Shown: positions 10,799 to 24,681 of the stretch, piece after piece | Layout: the number at the start of each line of letters is the position of its first letter | How positions within the stretch are numbered: position 1 is the stretch's first letter | Source of the DNA: Leptospira stimsonii | GTDB lineage: Bacteria; Spirochaetota; Leptospiria; Leptospirales; Leptospiraceae | DNA: 64,000 nt | Direction of reading: 5' to 3' | NCBI RefSeq assembly: GCF_003545875.1 | Contig: NZ_QHCS01000001.1 | Coordinates: 310,001-374,000 of the forward strand | The notes under the pieces: model-generated | The model's input: only the letters and a program-made list of their open reading frames with translations | Databases searched by the model: none | What the model was told of the DNA's origin: nothing | Made by a program: the position numbers and the translations under genes

Positions 10799-11777
10799 AA
10801 GTTATTTATCCCTCCTTATAACGATCGTAGTTTTAAACAATTGTATTTATCCGATTCGGGAAGCCGAAATTTTAGAAACGGACGTTTCTTTTTTGTATAT
10901 GAACTCGGCTGAATTCTCTCAAGCCGAATTGGAAAAAGTAAATTCCCTTTGGTCCGTTAGAGGATTTAGAGGCAAGGGGACAAGCGCGGAAGATAAGAAT
11001 AATTTAGGAATTCTTTTTGCGAAGAATTCCTTTTTGGACGATGCGGAACTTTCTTGGAAAGAATGTCTCAAACTTTCTCCATCCAATCCGATCTGTTTTT
11101 CCAATCTGCTGAGAATGCACTTTCTCATCGACGAATACGATTCCGCAAAAGGGGAAATCGACAACTTTTTGAAATCGGCGAAAAAAGATCAGATTCAACA
11201 GCTACGAAAAATTTTAAATTCTCAAAATCGAAAAGAAGAAACGGTTCTCCTTCTCGACGTTCAATCGAGAATTCCAGGGATGGAATTGGTTTCTTGGGAA
11301 GAAATGAGCGTATATTTTTTGGAAAAACAGGATTTTGAAAAGGTATATTACTATCTGGAAAGAATCCTTCAGATCAATCCGTATCATAAAAACGCCCGCG
11401 CATCTATGGTCTTGCTCGCTCACGATATGGAAAAATGGGATGATCTCCTGATGTTTGCGATGAATCTTCAATCGACGGACGATAAAATCCCCGATCTGAG
11501 TTATTACATCGCAAAAGCATATTATGAAAAACGAAACTATTCCGATGCGATGGAATGGATTCGCAAAAGCCCCGACTCAGAAAGGGAAACCCTTGCGTTC
11601 GTGGAACTTTGGAAGCGCGTTCTATTATCGATCAATCCGAATAGCGATTTGAGTCCCATTCAACCCTACATTCGAAAATTACAAAACAAAGGATTACAAA
11701 TTCGCGAGGAAGAAATTCTACCTACTCTGAATTCTTCCGGAAAAAAAACAGTAGAAGATATCAAGGTCGGACGTTAG
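10782..11777 (+). CDS. TPR-repeat lipoprotein
   Basis: I chose GTG 10782 because GGAAG lies six bases upstream and the product then begins with a clean lipoprotein signal (LLITIVVLNNC); an ATG at 10755 would add nine residues. The 331-residue protein has TPR-like helical pairs (LGILFAKNSFLDDAELSWKE, YYLERILQINPYHKNARAS, SYYIAKAYYEKRNYSDAMEW). It is probably anchored in a membrane facing the periplasm. It overlaps the upstream TPR gene and the two are likely one operon. Function unknown. Confidence 0.8.
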
Positions 11778-11781
11778 ATTC

Positions 11782-12627
11782 TTATCCTGAATGAAGAAAA
11801 CTCCAAATTTTAAGAGCTTGTTTTAGATTCTTGGGTTCGTGAGTTCTAATATATTCAATATTCTGAATAGACAGATAAAGCTCCGCGATCACTGTCGCAA
11901 TCTCCCTCTCTGAAACCGCAAGGCCGCCGAGCGCATTTCCTAAAAAAGATTTCTTAGTAACGGAAACCATCATTGGTGAAAATTCTTCTTGGAGGGTCTT
12001 GATTTTTCTAAGAACTTCAAAACTGATCTGGAAATCAGGACTCAGGAAAAAGCCCATGCCAGGATCGAAGATCAATTGATCGGGAGAAATTCCCGATTCT
12101 AACATTTCTTTTTTTCTATCTCTGAAAAATAACCGAATCTCGCGGATTACATTTTCCGTCGTTAGGTGAGAAGATGTTTCCGGACGATTCGAATGATTGT
12201 GAGAATACATAAGCACAAACTTTCGATCCGTTCCCGCAAACTTTGAAGCCTCGTAGATTGATTGTTTATCCACAAATCCTCGAATGTGATTGATAAATTC
12301 AACCCCCGCTTCCAAGGATTTTCGAATCACTTCCGGTTGAAAGGAATCGACGGAGATTCGCATTTTCTTCTCGATCCATCTCGGAATCAACGCGTGCATC
12401 CGAGCCCACTCAATCTCCGGCCCGACCAAGCCAGATTGAACATTGGAAGACTGAGCGCCGATATCGATAACATCCGCACCTTCAGAAAGCAAGGATTCCA
12501 CTTTCGTCTGGGAAGCCGGAAGTGTAAGAAATTTACCACCGTCCGAAAAGGAATCTTCGGTGATATTCAGAACCCCGAAGATTACCGGAGAATGTTGGGA
12601 AGAATTCGATTCCTTGCTAGTTTCCAT
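11782..12627 (-). CDS. folP: Dihydropteroate synthase
   Basis: Condenses p-aminobenzoate with hydroxymethyl-dihydropterin diphosphate in folate synthesis. The 281-residue TIM-barrel protein carries the signature VLNITEDSFSDGG near the N-terminus, ADVIDIGAQSS, RISVDSF, FINHIRGF in place of the usual INDVSG, IFDPGMGF, the Lys motif VTKKSFLGN and a C-terminal RTH. The Asp, Asn, Asp, Lys, Arg and His residues of the pterin/pABA/phosphate site are therefore all present despite loop divergence, and the enzyme should be active and the sulfonamide target. The stop lies four bases from the convergent TPR lipoprotein gene. No other folate gene is adjacent. Confidence 0.93.
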   Translation of the reverse strand: METSKESNSSQHSPVIFGVLNITEDSFSDGGKFLTLPASQTKVESLLSEGADVIDIGAQSSNVQSGLVGPEIEWARMHALIPRWIEKKMRISVDSFQPEVIRKSLEAGVEFINHIRGFVDKQSIYEASKFAGTDRKFVLMYSHNHSNRPETSSHLTTENVIREIRLFFRDRKKEMLESGISPDQLIFDPGMGFFLSPDFQISFEVLRKIKTLQEEFSPMMVSVTKKSFLGNALGGLAVSEREIATVIAELYLSIQNIEYIRTHEPKNLKQALKIWSFLHSG

Positions 12628-12721
12628 CTTTAAAAACTCTCGTTCAAGACCGATACTTTAAAGGAGATCCTGAAATTAAACTAAAAACGGCACCTCTTCG
12701 ATTTTCTTTTTGGAGTAATTC

Positions 12722-14794
12722 ATGCGTACTTTTTCTAAATTCTTATTCTATATATTTCTTTGCGGTCTCTCTCCTATTTTTTCACAACCACTTCCGGACT
12801 TACCGGAAAAACAATTCGGGCCTCCGCTCAACACACAAAATGACGAATACAATCCTTTAATTAGTCCGGATGGAAAGTACATCGTATTCCAATCCAATCG
12901 TCCCGGAGGCGAAGGTGGAATGGATATTTGGATCTCAGAAAACGTTCAATATCTTGATAGGGAAGTTCCGGCGGAATGGACGAAGCCTGTAAACATGAAT
13001 CAAAACATTCGAGAAGAATTAAGACGAGCGCCTACCGCCGGCGTTCGTAAGCCGAACCTCTTCAACTCAAATGCGTTTGAAGGTGGAATCTCGATTTTAT
13101 TCGACGCAAATCAAGCACCTTCTGAAATTTATTTTACTTCCACTCTCAATCCCTCCGTTAACCGAACAGGTTTCGAAGGCTTGAATATTTATCGTACGAT
13201 CAAGGATAAAAAGACCGGACGCTGGAGTGATCCGGAGCACTTGAGCGAAATCAACTCCAACTTCAACGATAAGATGCCGGCCATTTCTCCCGATGGAACC
13301 TTTCTGATTTTTTCTTCGGATCGTCCAGGAGGTTACGGTGATTTCGATCTTTGGATTTCCGTTCGAAATAGTAAGAATGGAACCTGGTCACAACCGAAAA
13401 ACTTAGGTTCTCCTCTGAATTCTTCCGAAAGCGAAATTCTACCTTTTATCCATCAAGACGGAGAACAGCTCTATTTCAGTTCCAATCGGGAAGATGAAAG
13501 AAAGAAGTTTAAGATTTATCGAATTTTCTTAATATACAAATCCGCGTTAGACAATATGCTCGAGGACGAAGAAGACGCGGAAGAAACGCCCGTGATAAAA
13601 ACTTCGGAGTCCTTAATACCGAAGGTGGATCAATCCTCTCTTCTTCTCTTACCAAAACCTTTCAATTCTGAAAAATGGGAAGGTTTTGATAACGAAGGCA
13701 TTAGCTTTGATCAGGACGGAATCTGGGCCTATATTTCCTCCAATCGAACCGGCGGTGAAGGACAGTTTGATATATATCGATTTCAGGTTCCGGAATCGCT
13801 TCGAAATTCTTATAACCTCAACTTCAAAGGTCTGGTCTTAGACGGATCGGAAAAAACGATGATCGGACTCGATTCCACGCTCAAAATTTACGACGGGAAT
13901 AAGCCGGCGGTCGTCATTACCTCGAAAAGAATCGGAGGCGACCTCACTAGGGGAAAACCGTCTAACTTCGCCACTACGCTTCAAACGGGTAAAATTTATA
14001 AAGTAGAAATCAGTTCACCGGGCTTCCACCCGCAAGAGGATATTCTAGATCTACGCGGAAACATCGGGAAGAACCGAAAAGTTTATCGGACTTATGTCTT
14101 ACTCCCGATCAAAACGGGAGAAGGCAAAGCGGAAGAGAATGCAAAGATAGAGGAACCTTCCGTTAAGAACAATCAGCTAACCGCCGTTTCAGGATTAAGA
14201 GTGGTCGTTGCCGATGAAAAGACGAAAGAAATTCTCCAAGATGCAAAAGTAACACTTTTTACACCAATGAATCGCAAAGGGGAAAATCTGATTCAAGAGT
14301 CGGATAAAAAATCCTTTTTAGTAAATAAATTGCCCGAATCCGATTTCGAATTATTTGCGATTGCACCAAAATATATTTCTGAAAGTGTGAACATTAGTCA
14401 AAAAAATATTTCCAAAAATGGAACCGTTACAATTTTTCTTAAAGCCGAGAAGGACGTAGATCCGATCTATAATCTACGCATTTATTTCGAATTTAATAAA
14501 ACAAAAATCACGGAAGAGAATAAAAAGTTATTAAATCCTCTTGTAGACTATCTGGTGAAAAATGCGTCCGATAAAATTGAAATTGGGGGACACACGGATA
14601 ACGTGGCCTCTAAGGAATACAACACGAGGTTAAGCGCCAAAAGAGCTCGTAACGTATATGAATATCTCATTTCAAAAGGAATTTCGGAAAAGAGAATCAA
14701 AGCAAGGGCCTATTGGTATTCACAACCGGATGCAGAAAATGAAACAGAAACTGGAAGATCAAAAAACAGAAGAGTTGGTTTTCGGAAACTCTAA
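12722..14794 (+). CDS. Exported PD40 beta-propeller/OmpA-family protein
   Basis: 690 residues. A signal peptide (cleavage near IFSQ, about residue 21) precedes four TolB-like PD40 repeats, each with ISPDG...SSNRPGG...DIWI: near residues 44-75, 190-215, 238-262 and 320-350. A central beta-rich region (about 370-560) looks like carboxypeptidase-regulatory-type folds. A C-terminal OmpA domain (about 575-690) has IYFEFNKTKI, GGHTDNVASKEYNTRLSAKR and GRSKNRRVGF, with the Asp and Arg that bind diaminopimelate. It therefore probably anchors an outer-membrane or periplasmic complex to peptidoglycan. Such PD40-OmpA proteins are common in Leptospira and Bacteroidetes. GGAG lies upstream of the ATG. The next gene starts ten bases downstream. 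Confidence 0.9.
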   Translation: MRTFSKFLFYIFLCGLSPIFSQPLPDLPEKQFGPPLNTQNDEYNPLISPDGKYIVFQSNRPGGEGGMDIWISENVQYLDREVPAEWTKPVNMNQNIREELRRAPTAGVRKPNLFNSNAFEGGISILFDANQAPSEIYFTSTLNPSVNRTGFEGLNIYRTIKDKKTGRWSDPEHLSEINSNFNDKMPAISPDGTFLIFSSDRPGGYGDFDLWISVRNSKNGTWSQPKNLGSPLNSSESEILPFIHQDGEQLYFSSNREDERKKFKIYRIFLIYKSALDNMLEDEEDAEETPVIKTSESLIPKVDQSSLLLLPKPFNSEKWEGFDNEGISFDQDGIWAYISSNRTGGEGQFDIYRFQVPESLRNSYNLNFKGLVLDGSEKTMIGLDSTLKIYDGNKPAVVITSKRIGGDLTRGKPSNFATTLQTGKIYKVEISSPGFHPQEDILDLRGNIGKNRKVYRTYVLLPIKTGEGKAEENAKIEEPSVKNNQLTAVSGLRVVVADEKTKEILQDAKVTLFTPMNRKGENLIQESDKKSFLVNKLPESDFELFAIAPKYISESVNISQKNISKNGTVTIFLKAEKDVDPIYNLRIYFEFNKTKITEENKKLLNPLVDYLVKNASDKIEIGGHTDNVASKEYNTRLSAKRARNVYEYLISKGISEKRIKARAYWYSQPDAENETETGRSKNRRVGFRKL

Positions 14795-14803
14795 GGAGTT
14801 TTC

Positions 14804-15954
<1,151 letters not shown>

Positions 15955-15958
15955 CGCC

Positions 15959-17278
15959 TTGGAAAATCAGAAGAACTTTTTAACTACAGCCCCGTACAAA
16001 GGGACCAGAGACTTTTATCCTGAAGAGATGCGTCTTCGCAACTGGATGTTTTCCGTAATGCGCGAGACAGTTCTTTCTTTTGGTTACCAAGAATACGACG
16101 GTCCTATATTAGAATCTTTCGATCTCTACAAAGCCAAAAGCGGAGAGGAAATCGTAGAACGTCAATTATACGATTTTATAGATAAAGGCGAGCGAAGAGT
16201 TGCGATTCGTCCTGAAATGACTCCGACTCTCGCCAGAATGGTAGCCGGAAATCTCCGCAATCTGCCGAGACCGGTTCGCTGGTTTTCCATCCCGAATTTA
16301 TGGCGTTATGAACAACCCGGAAAAGGGAGACTGAGAGAACACTGGCAATTAAACGTAGATTTGTTCGGAGTGGATACCTATCGCGCCGAAGTCGAGATTT
16401 TGCTGATAGCGGATTCCATTCTGAAAAAATTCGGCGCACCCGAAGGAAGTTATCAGATTAAGGTTTCGCATAGAAAGCTTCTTGATAGCTTTTTAAAAAC
16501 TACCTTGAAATTAAATGACGATCAAGTTCACGGGGTTTCCAAACTCTTGGATAAAAAGTCAAAAATTTCCGTGGAAGCATTCGAGGCAGAGATTCGTCCC
16601 CTCTTAAACGATGGGCCGAAACAACTCCTACTAATTGAAAGTTACCTTTCTTCCACCTTGGAGAATGTTTCGGAAATCCCAGGCATTGATTCGGAATCGG
16701 TTTCCTTTATCAGAAATCTCTTTCACGAATTAGGAGAACTGGGAGTTGGAAAACAACTGACCTTCGACCCGTCTATCATTCGAGGATTTGATTATTATAC
16801 CGGTTGTATTTTTGAAGTTTTTGATACGAACCCGGAAAACAGACGATCTCTTTACGGTGGAGGTCGATACGATAACTTAATCGGATTGTTTTCGAAAGAG
16901 CAACTTTCCGGAATCGGATTCGGGTTAGGCGACGTCACTCTTAAGAATTTTCTCGAAGGTCATAATTTGATTCCGGAGTTAGGAAGACAAAAGACGGTTT
17001 TTCTTCCGATTATGGAAGAATCACTATTCTTAGAAACCTCTAAACTATCAAAGGAACTTCGTGAGAATGGAATCCTCACCGAAACGATGTTAGATTCCGC
17101 AAAGATCGGAAAACAAATTCAGGTCGCGGAAAAAAAAGGTTATCGTTATGTATTGTTTCTCGGAGAATCGGAAATTCAATCGGAATCCGTCCAGATAAAA
17201 GATTTGGTTTCCGGAGAACAGAAAAATCTCCCGCGAAAAGGGCTTTCCGAAATTCTGAAAAAAGATTTTCAACTTTGA
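15959..17278 (+). CDS. hisS: Histidyl-tRNA synthetase
   Basis: Class II synthetase charging tRNA-His. The 439-residue length is typical. Visible landmarks are the N-terminal KGTRDFYPEE, motif 2 around RPEMTPTLAR and WRYEQPGKGRLREHWQ, the His-A site RGFDYYTG (instead of the commoner RGLDYYT), YGGGRYDNL, and motif 3 GIGFGLG. A C-terminal anticodon-binding domain is present (about 345-439), which distinguishes it from the HisG regulator HisZ. The REHWQLNVDLFG block differs from the usual REFxQxGxExxG, a lineage-type variation. The start is TTG without an obvious Shine-Dalgarno site. The stop overlaps the start of the PAP2 gene as TTGA. Confidence 0.95.
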   Translation: MENQKNFLTTAPYKGTRDFYPEEMRLRNWMFSVMRETVLSFGYQEYDGPILESFDLYKAKSGEEIVERQLYDFIDKGERRVAIRPEMTPTLARMVAGNLRNLPRPVRWFSIPNLWRYEQPGKGRLREHWQLNVDLFGVDTYRAEVEILLIADSILKKFGAPEGSYQIKVSHRKLLDSFLKTTLKLNDDQVHGVSKLLDKKSKISVEAFEAEIRPLLNDGPKQLLLIESYLSSTLENVSEIPGIDSESVSFIRNLFHELGELGVGKQLTFDPSIIRGFDYYTGCIFEVFDTNPENRRSLYGGGRYDNLIGLFSKEQLSGIGFGLGDVTLKNFLEGHNLIPELGRQKTVFLPIMEESLFLETSKLSKELRENGILTETMLDSAKIGKQIQVAEKKGYRYVLFLGESEIQSESVQIKDLVSGEQKNLPRKGLSEILKKDFQL

Positions 17279-17769
17279 TACAACTCGTAGATAAGATCGA
17301 CTTTTCACTTTCAACTTGGATCCGTGCGAATTTGCACAACCCCAGGCTGAATCATATTCTTTCCAAAATCAATCGTGGAGAAGTGTTTCTTATTATTCTT
17401 CTTCCTTTCTTATTTTTAAAGAATGATTTACCTATCGCTTGGTATTGGGTCCTCTTATTTACAGGTGCCGTAACGTATGCGAATGATCGATTTGTTTTAT
17501 TCTTAAAAAAGTTAATCGCGAGAAAAAGACCTTTGATTACCGTCGCAGGCAAAGTGGATTCAAATCCGGATATGAAACATTCGTTTCCGTCCGCGCACGC
17601 CGCAAACTCGATGACTGCAGTTTTGATTCTTGTCTTTTTATTTAAATTTTCTCCGGCCCTGATTCTGATCAGTTTCTTAGCCGGATTTGGAAGGTTGCTT
17701 TCACTCCATCACTTCGTGAGCGACGTGATCGGCGGATGGATCATCGGATCCATCTTTGGAGCAATGGGA

Positions 17770-18953
<1,184 letters not shown>

Positions 18954-19009
18954 GATAAATAGCGTGTTCCGGACACGTTTCGTCAAAGTACGTCCAGATT
19001 TTCTTCGCG

Positions 19010-19952
<943 letters not shown>

Positions 19953-19953
<1 letters not shown>

Positions 19954-20828
19954 TATTCTTCTTTTTCCAAAAATTCTGCAGGCAAAGGTTTTCCGTTTAA
20001 ATCGAGACCTTTGCTGAAAAACCATTCCATAACTTCCGGCGTTACGTCTCCCGGAAAAGGGGTTTCTGCATTTGCTCCCTCGGGAAAGTGGAAAGCGTCT
20101 TCTTCTTGTAAGAGTTCAGTATCTTGTGTTCCGGATTGGAAGACTTTTTTCACCGAGACGAATATGATGGATAAACTAAAAAAAGACCAAAGGAGAGCAA
20201 TCAAATATCCCAAGACGATCACTGATTTCGGAATACTTTGAGTAGGGTTCGCACCCGTGATCCACATCGCCATAATTCCGGCATCCGTAAATACGATGTT
20301 CCCTGTAAAGTCCAGGAGGTCGTATAAGCTATAGAGCGTGATACTTGTTCCGATAAAAACCAGAACAAAATGATTCATCTTAAGATTGAAGAGTCCTAGT
20401 AAAACAAAACCCAATCCCCAAAGAATTCCAGTGTATTGAGCAAGATTTCCGGGTTTAGAATAGGAGATCGTCATTAGAAGTAGGATCGCGCCAAAGGATA
20501 TCAGAGTCGGACGAACCATCTTTCCCGAAAAGCCGCGATTCAAAAGGAAACCACCGATCAAACAAGATCCCAAATACCCGGCGGAAACTACGAAAATAAA
20601 AGAACTTTTTCCGGAGCTTGGAATAGCGATCGTTTCTCCGGATTCGTTTCCATGGAGTTCGATCGCATGAACCGTGCCACCGGTCAAGAGAGCCGCGATC
20701 GCATGTCCGATTTCATGAATAAAAACAATGAAGTCTTTGAGATAACGAACAAGATGGTGATCCCAAAAAGAAAAAAGAGTAATTGCAATCGAGATAAAAA
20801 TCGTAAGTCTGAGGAATCGATTCTCCAT
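19953..20828 (-). CDS. M50B-type membrane metallopeptidase
   Basis: About 291 residues from ATG 20828; a TTG six codons upstream (20846) is the alternative. The zinc motif HEIGH (FIHEIGHAIAALLTGG) sits in an early membrane-associated helix, followed by several hydrophobic spans and a charged C-terminal tail ending EFLEKEE. This pattern fits the peptidase M50B-like family of uncertain substrate. It is distinct in sequence from the other M50 protease at 6635-7561. It overlaps the start of the UDP-glucuronate-decarboxylase-like gene by one base; the pairing may only reflect compact packing. Confidence 0.8.
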
Positions 20829-20913
20829 CACTTTGATTATCGGCAAAATTCCAAATCAAGAGAAACAAAATGAGTCTGTTGGAACGGATTTGATCTATTA
20901 ATTTATATTGAAT

Positions 20914-22611
20914 TCAACTGGTTTTGAAATGCCTGAGAATATCTTTCAACTTGATTGCCTTTTGAATCGATTCGTCCACAGTGAGTTTGATATCTTCCGA
21001 TGTCTTTGCGATCGATTCAGAATTCTCGGCAATATTTTGCATGGAGGAAGCGATTTCTTCTGAAGCCACTTTTTGAAAGCGTGAAGACTCCGTTACCGTT
21101 TCACCAATTTTGTTTACTTGATCCGTATTCTTTCGAATTTCGTTCAATTTTTCAGCCTGCGCCGCTAAAGAAGCCGTGACGATGGTCGCGGAAGAATTCA
21201 CGTCTCCGATGTAATCGGTTAATTCCCTTACGATCGATAGGGACTCTTGAAATTTTTCGGCTCCGAAATCGACGGCCTTTGTAGTGTTACCGATAAGGCT
21301 GACGATATCTTTGATAGAATTTCGAGTTTGATCCGCAAGTTTCGAAATCTCCTCTGCAACAACGCTGAATCCTTTCCCCGCTTCACCGGCTCTTGCAGAT
21401 TCTATCGATGCGTTCAGTGCCAGAAGATTTGTCTTCTCCGAGATGGAAGTTATGATTCCTATGATCTTCGAAATTCCATTGGAATATTCTTTGATTTCGT
21501 CCATCGCAAGTATTGCTCTTCCAAACGTTTCCTGACTTTGTGAAGCTTTTAGTTTCACGGAAGAGGTCTGAGTAGATAAGCCGTCCATCGATTTGGAAAC
21601 ATTTTGTATCGATTCGTTTACTTTTCCGATTCCTTCATTGATTGCCGCTAAACCGGAAGACTGAAACTGAATCGACTTTACGATCTCTTCCAATGTAGAT
21701 GAGAGTTCGTGAGACGCGGACGCGGTCTCTTCAACTGAAGCCGCTTGAGAATGAGTACTCTTTTGAAATTTATCGGAAGATAGGGATAGATACTTATAAA
21801 GCTCGTTATTCTTCTCGAAGTTCTCTTTGATTTGAACAAGCAACCCCCAAACACTTATCACGAGAACTCTAAGCGTGGAATAAATTTCCGTGACTTCCGA
21901 ATATTCCCTTCTAAACGGAATTTCTTTTAAAAAGTTACCTGCCACAATCTCCTTTTGAATCGCTATGATTTCGCGAATTCGTTTTCGATATCCGAAAATC
22001 GTCAAAATGAGAAAAAGGATTCCAAGGGTACCGCAGGAAATTCCGAGTAGAGGAAGAAAGATCAACCCTTGTTTTATCCATTCAAAATTGGCGAACAAAA
22101 GTGGAACAAAGACGAGTAAACTATAGATAAGAATTTTGCCTGCAAGACCTAATCTTTGCAGTAAGGAGCGGAAACGCACCTTCATCTTCCAAATGATGGA
22201 ATCCGTATTTTGCAATTCCTTAAAAAGGATTTCAGCACGCGCGATTTGTATAGCGGTGGCCTTCTTTCGCACGGACATATAACCCGTTACGATCCCGTCG
22301 CTCATTACCGGAGTAATTGTCGCATCAACCCAGTAGTGGTCTCCCGATTTCGCACGATTTTTTACGACACCGTTCCAGGGATCTCCCCCTTGAATCGTGT
22401 CCCACATTTCCTTATAAACATAAGGAGGAACATCGGGATGTCGAATGAGATTGTGGGGTTCGCCTAACATTTCTTCCTCGGAAAAGCCGCTAACATTCGC
22501 GAAATCTTGACTAACGTAGGAAATTCTACCCTTTGTATCGGTTCTTGAGATCAGAACCGCATTCGGCGGAATTTGAATTTCTCGATTTGTGACCGGAAGA
22601 TTTTTTCTCAT
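20914..22611 (-). CDS. Aer-like methyl-accepting chemotaxis protein with N-terminal PAS domain
   Basis: 565 residues. The PAS domain (about 15-120) follows the E. coli Aer plan closely: VSGFSEEEMLGEPHNLIRHPDVPP and WNGVVKNRAKSGDHYW, the segments that bind FAD in Aer. Two or three hydrophobic segments (about 158-215) hold it in the inner membrane without a periplasmic sensor, followed by a HAMP-like stretch. The C-terminal signalling domain has the invariant hairpin ISEKTNLLALNASIESARAGE and long coiled coils. It probably reads redox or oxygen state and signals through CheA/CheW to the flagella. It is transcribed alone, with about 180 AT-rich bases upstream. Confidence 0.93.
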   Translation of the reverse strand: MRKNLPVTNREIQIPPNAVLISRTDTKGRISYVSQDFANVSGFSEEEMLGEPHNLIRHPDVPPYVYKEMWDTIQGGDPWNGVVKNRAKSGDHYWVDATITPVMSDGIVTGYMSVRKKATAIQIARAEILFKELQNTDSIIWKMKVRFRSLLQRLGLAGKILIYSLLVFVPLLFANFEWIKQGLIFLPLLGISCGTLGILFLILTIFGYRKRIREIIAIQKEIVAGNFLKEIPFRREYSEVTEIYSTLRVLVISVWGLLVQIKENFEKNNELYKYLSLSSDKFQKSTHSQAASVEETASASHELSSTLEEIVKSIQFQSSGLAAINEGIGKVNESIQNVSKSMDGLSTQTSSVKLKASQSQETFGRAILAMDEIKEYSNGISKIIGIITSISEKTNLLALNASIESARAGEAGKGFSVVAEEISKLADQTRNSIKDIVSLIGNTTKAVDFGAEKFQESLSIVRELTDYIGDVNSSATIVTASLAAQAEKLNEIRKNTDQVNKIGETVTESSRFQKVASEEIASSMQNIAENSESIAKTSEDIKLTVDESIQKAIKLKDILRHFKTS

Positions 22612-22789
22612 TCGAATACCCTATCATTTACATCGCACAAAAAAGAATCATTCCTTTAAAGGAGAATTTTGATTTCGAATAGAAAATGATCAGATTGAGT
22701 TAGTATCGGAATGATTTAAAGAGTAAGTAAAATTGTTACTTAATAAGATTCTAATATAATTAGAAAGGGTTACCTTGTTTCGCGTTGAT

Positions 22790-24010
22790 TCAGAACATAA
22801 AAACAAGATAAGCCTGAATGAGACCCACGAAACCGCCTAAAAGTGCCCCGAGAATGATAAGAGTCATTTCATCCTCTTTGAAAACGGAATGTAATAATGA
22901 TTCAAATTCTTCAGCGGGTAACACACTCAGACGATCTGCCACAGTTTTTTCAATTTGAAGAGAATCCGTGATGTAATTTTGAATCCGTTCAGCAACTTGA
23001 GGAATGATCCACAAAAGATGGTCCGCTATCTTCCTTTTTACTTCACTTATTTTTTCCGAACCGAGGATCAATGGAGCGAACGGAGCTTTTTCTTTTAACT
23101 TCGCTTCCGTCATTGTCTTTGCCTTATCCATTACTAACTGGATAATCAAATCTCCTCCCTTCCCAAGAAAAATAAGTCGGATTAAATTTTCCGGATTTAG
23201 CACCCGAGATGCGATCACCGCGGCAAATTCTTTTGAAACTTCCTTTTGCCTTTTGAGAAAAAGACCTTGATATCGAATGAAAAAATATTGTTTCGGTTCT
23301 AGTGGATGAAAGATCATCAAAATGGCAAGCCAGTTCGTATAATAACCTACGAGAACGCCCATAATCGGCATTGTCCACCATTGGTTAAAAAAATTAATGA
23401 ATCCAACCTGAATCAGTCCGATAAAAAAGCCAAAGTAGATCCCGGACCGGATAATAAATGCAAACTCAGGTCCGCCACATCGCATAAACATTTCCACCAG
23501 AAATTTCGTATTATCACCGCTTAACGAAACACGAATGATCTCATCCAATTCTAAAACTTCATCTAATTCCTGACCGAACGATTTATAAACTTGTTCAATT
23601 TGTTTCGGAATTTCCGTTTGAATTTCTTTTTCTAAGTCTTCTTTTAAAGAATTCGGTAGTAAAGCCCATAAGGTACGGTTTTCGGCAACGATCACATCTT
23701 CGACAATTTCCCTCGATTTTTCTTTTATGATATCTCGAATCGCTTCGTTGATTTGCTTCGGATCCACTCTTTCATACAATTCGTGAGGATGCACAACTTT
23801 CGAAGTCAATACTTTCGCTATGAGATTGCTCATCTTTACCGCGTGATTTGGAATGATACCCTTCCAACCGAAACTACCTATTCCGATGAACTCGTTCGGA
23901 TAAAAGATCATTTGAACGGCTATGTAATTCGTAATCCAACCGACGAAAGAACAGGTGAATAAGATTGAAAGTATCTCAACAAATTGAGGATGTTCTTGAA
24001 ACCATTCCAT
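22790..24010 (-). CDS. DUF445-family membrane protein
   Basis: 406 residues. A membrane segment opens the protein (ILFTCSFVGWITNYIAVQMIFYP), with the DUF445 signature repeated later as MPIMGVLVGYYTNWLAILMIFHP; a last hydrophobic span ends the chain (LGALLGGFVGLIQAYLVFMF). Between them are long amphipathic helices (EEIQTEIPKQIEQ and similar). The family (YheB/YjiN) is widespread but of unknown biochemical function. It stands alone, divergent from the TonB-like operon with about 190 bases between the starts. Confidence 0.85.
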   Translation of the reverse strand: MEWFQEHPQFVEILSILFTCSFVGWITNYIAVQMIFYPNEFIGIGSFGWKGIIPNHAVKMSNLIAKVLTSKVVHPHELYERVDPKQINEAIRDIIKEKSREIVEDVIVAENRTLWALLPNSLKEDLEKEIQTEIPKQIEQVYKSFGQELDEVLELDEIIRVSLSGDNTKFLVEMFMRCGGPEFAFIIRSGIYFGFFIGLIQVGFINFFNQWWTMPIMGVLVGYYTNWLAILMIFHPLEPKQYFFIRYQGLFLKRQKEVSKEFAAVIASRVLNPENLIRLIFLGKGGDLIIQLVMDKAKTMTEAKLKEKAPFAPLILGSEKISEVKRKIADHLLWIIPQVAERIQNYITDSLQIEKTVADRLSVLPAEEFESLLHSVFKEDEMTLIILGALLGGFVGLIQAYLVFMF

Positions 24011-24201
24011 TTCTTATTTCCTTTATTCCGAATGTGATTTGAAAGTATCGTAAGAATTCAGATCTAAGAAGTGAAGACAACTATTTTTTATTTCACATGT
24101 TAGATTATAAATGACTCCGACTCTGATGAAATGGATTCGATATAGAAAATTCTAAATATTGTATGAATTGCTCTCTCGGCGTTGCTTGACAGGGTGGACA
24201 T

Positions 24202-24681
24202 GTGAGCACGAAACTTTCGTTCATTATTTCCGGTCTTTTCCATATTCTAATCTTTGCATTGATTCTATTTTCTAATCCGGATTCTCCCTTTATTTCTGAT
24301 TTCAAAATTATTTTGAAAAAAGGAGGAAGTCCTCCGCTCTCGCTCAGTCTTTCGAACAACTCGAACGGTACAAATTCGAAAACGGCTCATTCGGAAAATT
24401 CAAAAGTTTCAGGAACCTTCGAAAGAGAAATTGAAGAATTTAAGAACGAAATCCACTTTCCACAGGGAGCCCTAGAACAGAGATTGGAATCAGATTGTTC
24501 TTGGGAAGTAGAGATAAAATCTGACGGTAAAGCGGAGATTCTAAAAACTTTACAACCTTGCCAATATTCGATTTTTGAAGTCGAATTTAGGAGAGCGCTA
24601 CGAACCTGGAAGTTCAATCTCGAAGAAGGCACGAAGTTAATCATTCCCGTATCGTTTAAAGTAGATGATAAAGAATTCTGA
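24202..24681 (+). CDS. Short TonB-like protein
   Basis: 159 residues from a GTG start. An N-terminal anchor (about 5-26) has a His in the hydrophobic stretch (ISGLFHILIF), as in TonB. A low-complexity Ser/Asn linker follows, and then a C-terminal domain with TonB features: SWEVEIKSDGKAEILKT, FEVEFRRALRTWKFN and IIPVSFKV. TonB links ExbB/ExbD energy to outer-membrane receptors; no exbB, exbD or receptor is adjacent, and the linker is short with no Pro-rich spacer. It could therefore be a TonB-domain accessory protein. It overlaps the NusG paralog by 17 bases. Confidence 0.65.
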   Translation: MSTKLSFIISGLFHILIFALILFSNPDSPFISDFKIILKKGGSPPLSLSLSNNSNGTNSKTAHSENSKVSGTFEREIEEFKNEIHFPQGALEQRLESDCSWEVEIKSDGKAEILKTLQPCQYSIFEVEFRRALRTWKFNLEEGTKLIIPVSFKVDDKEF

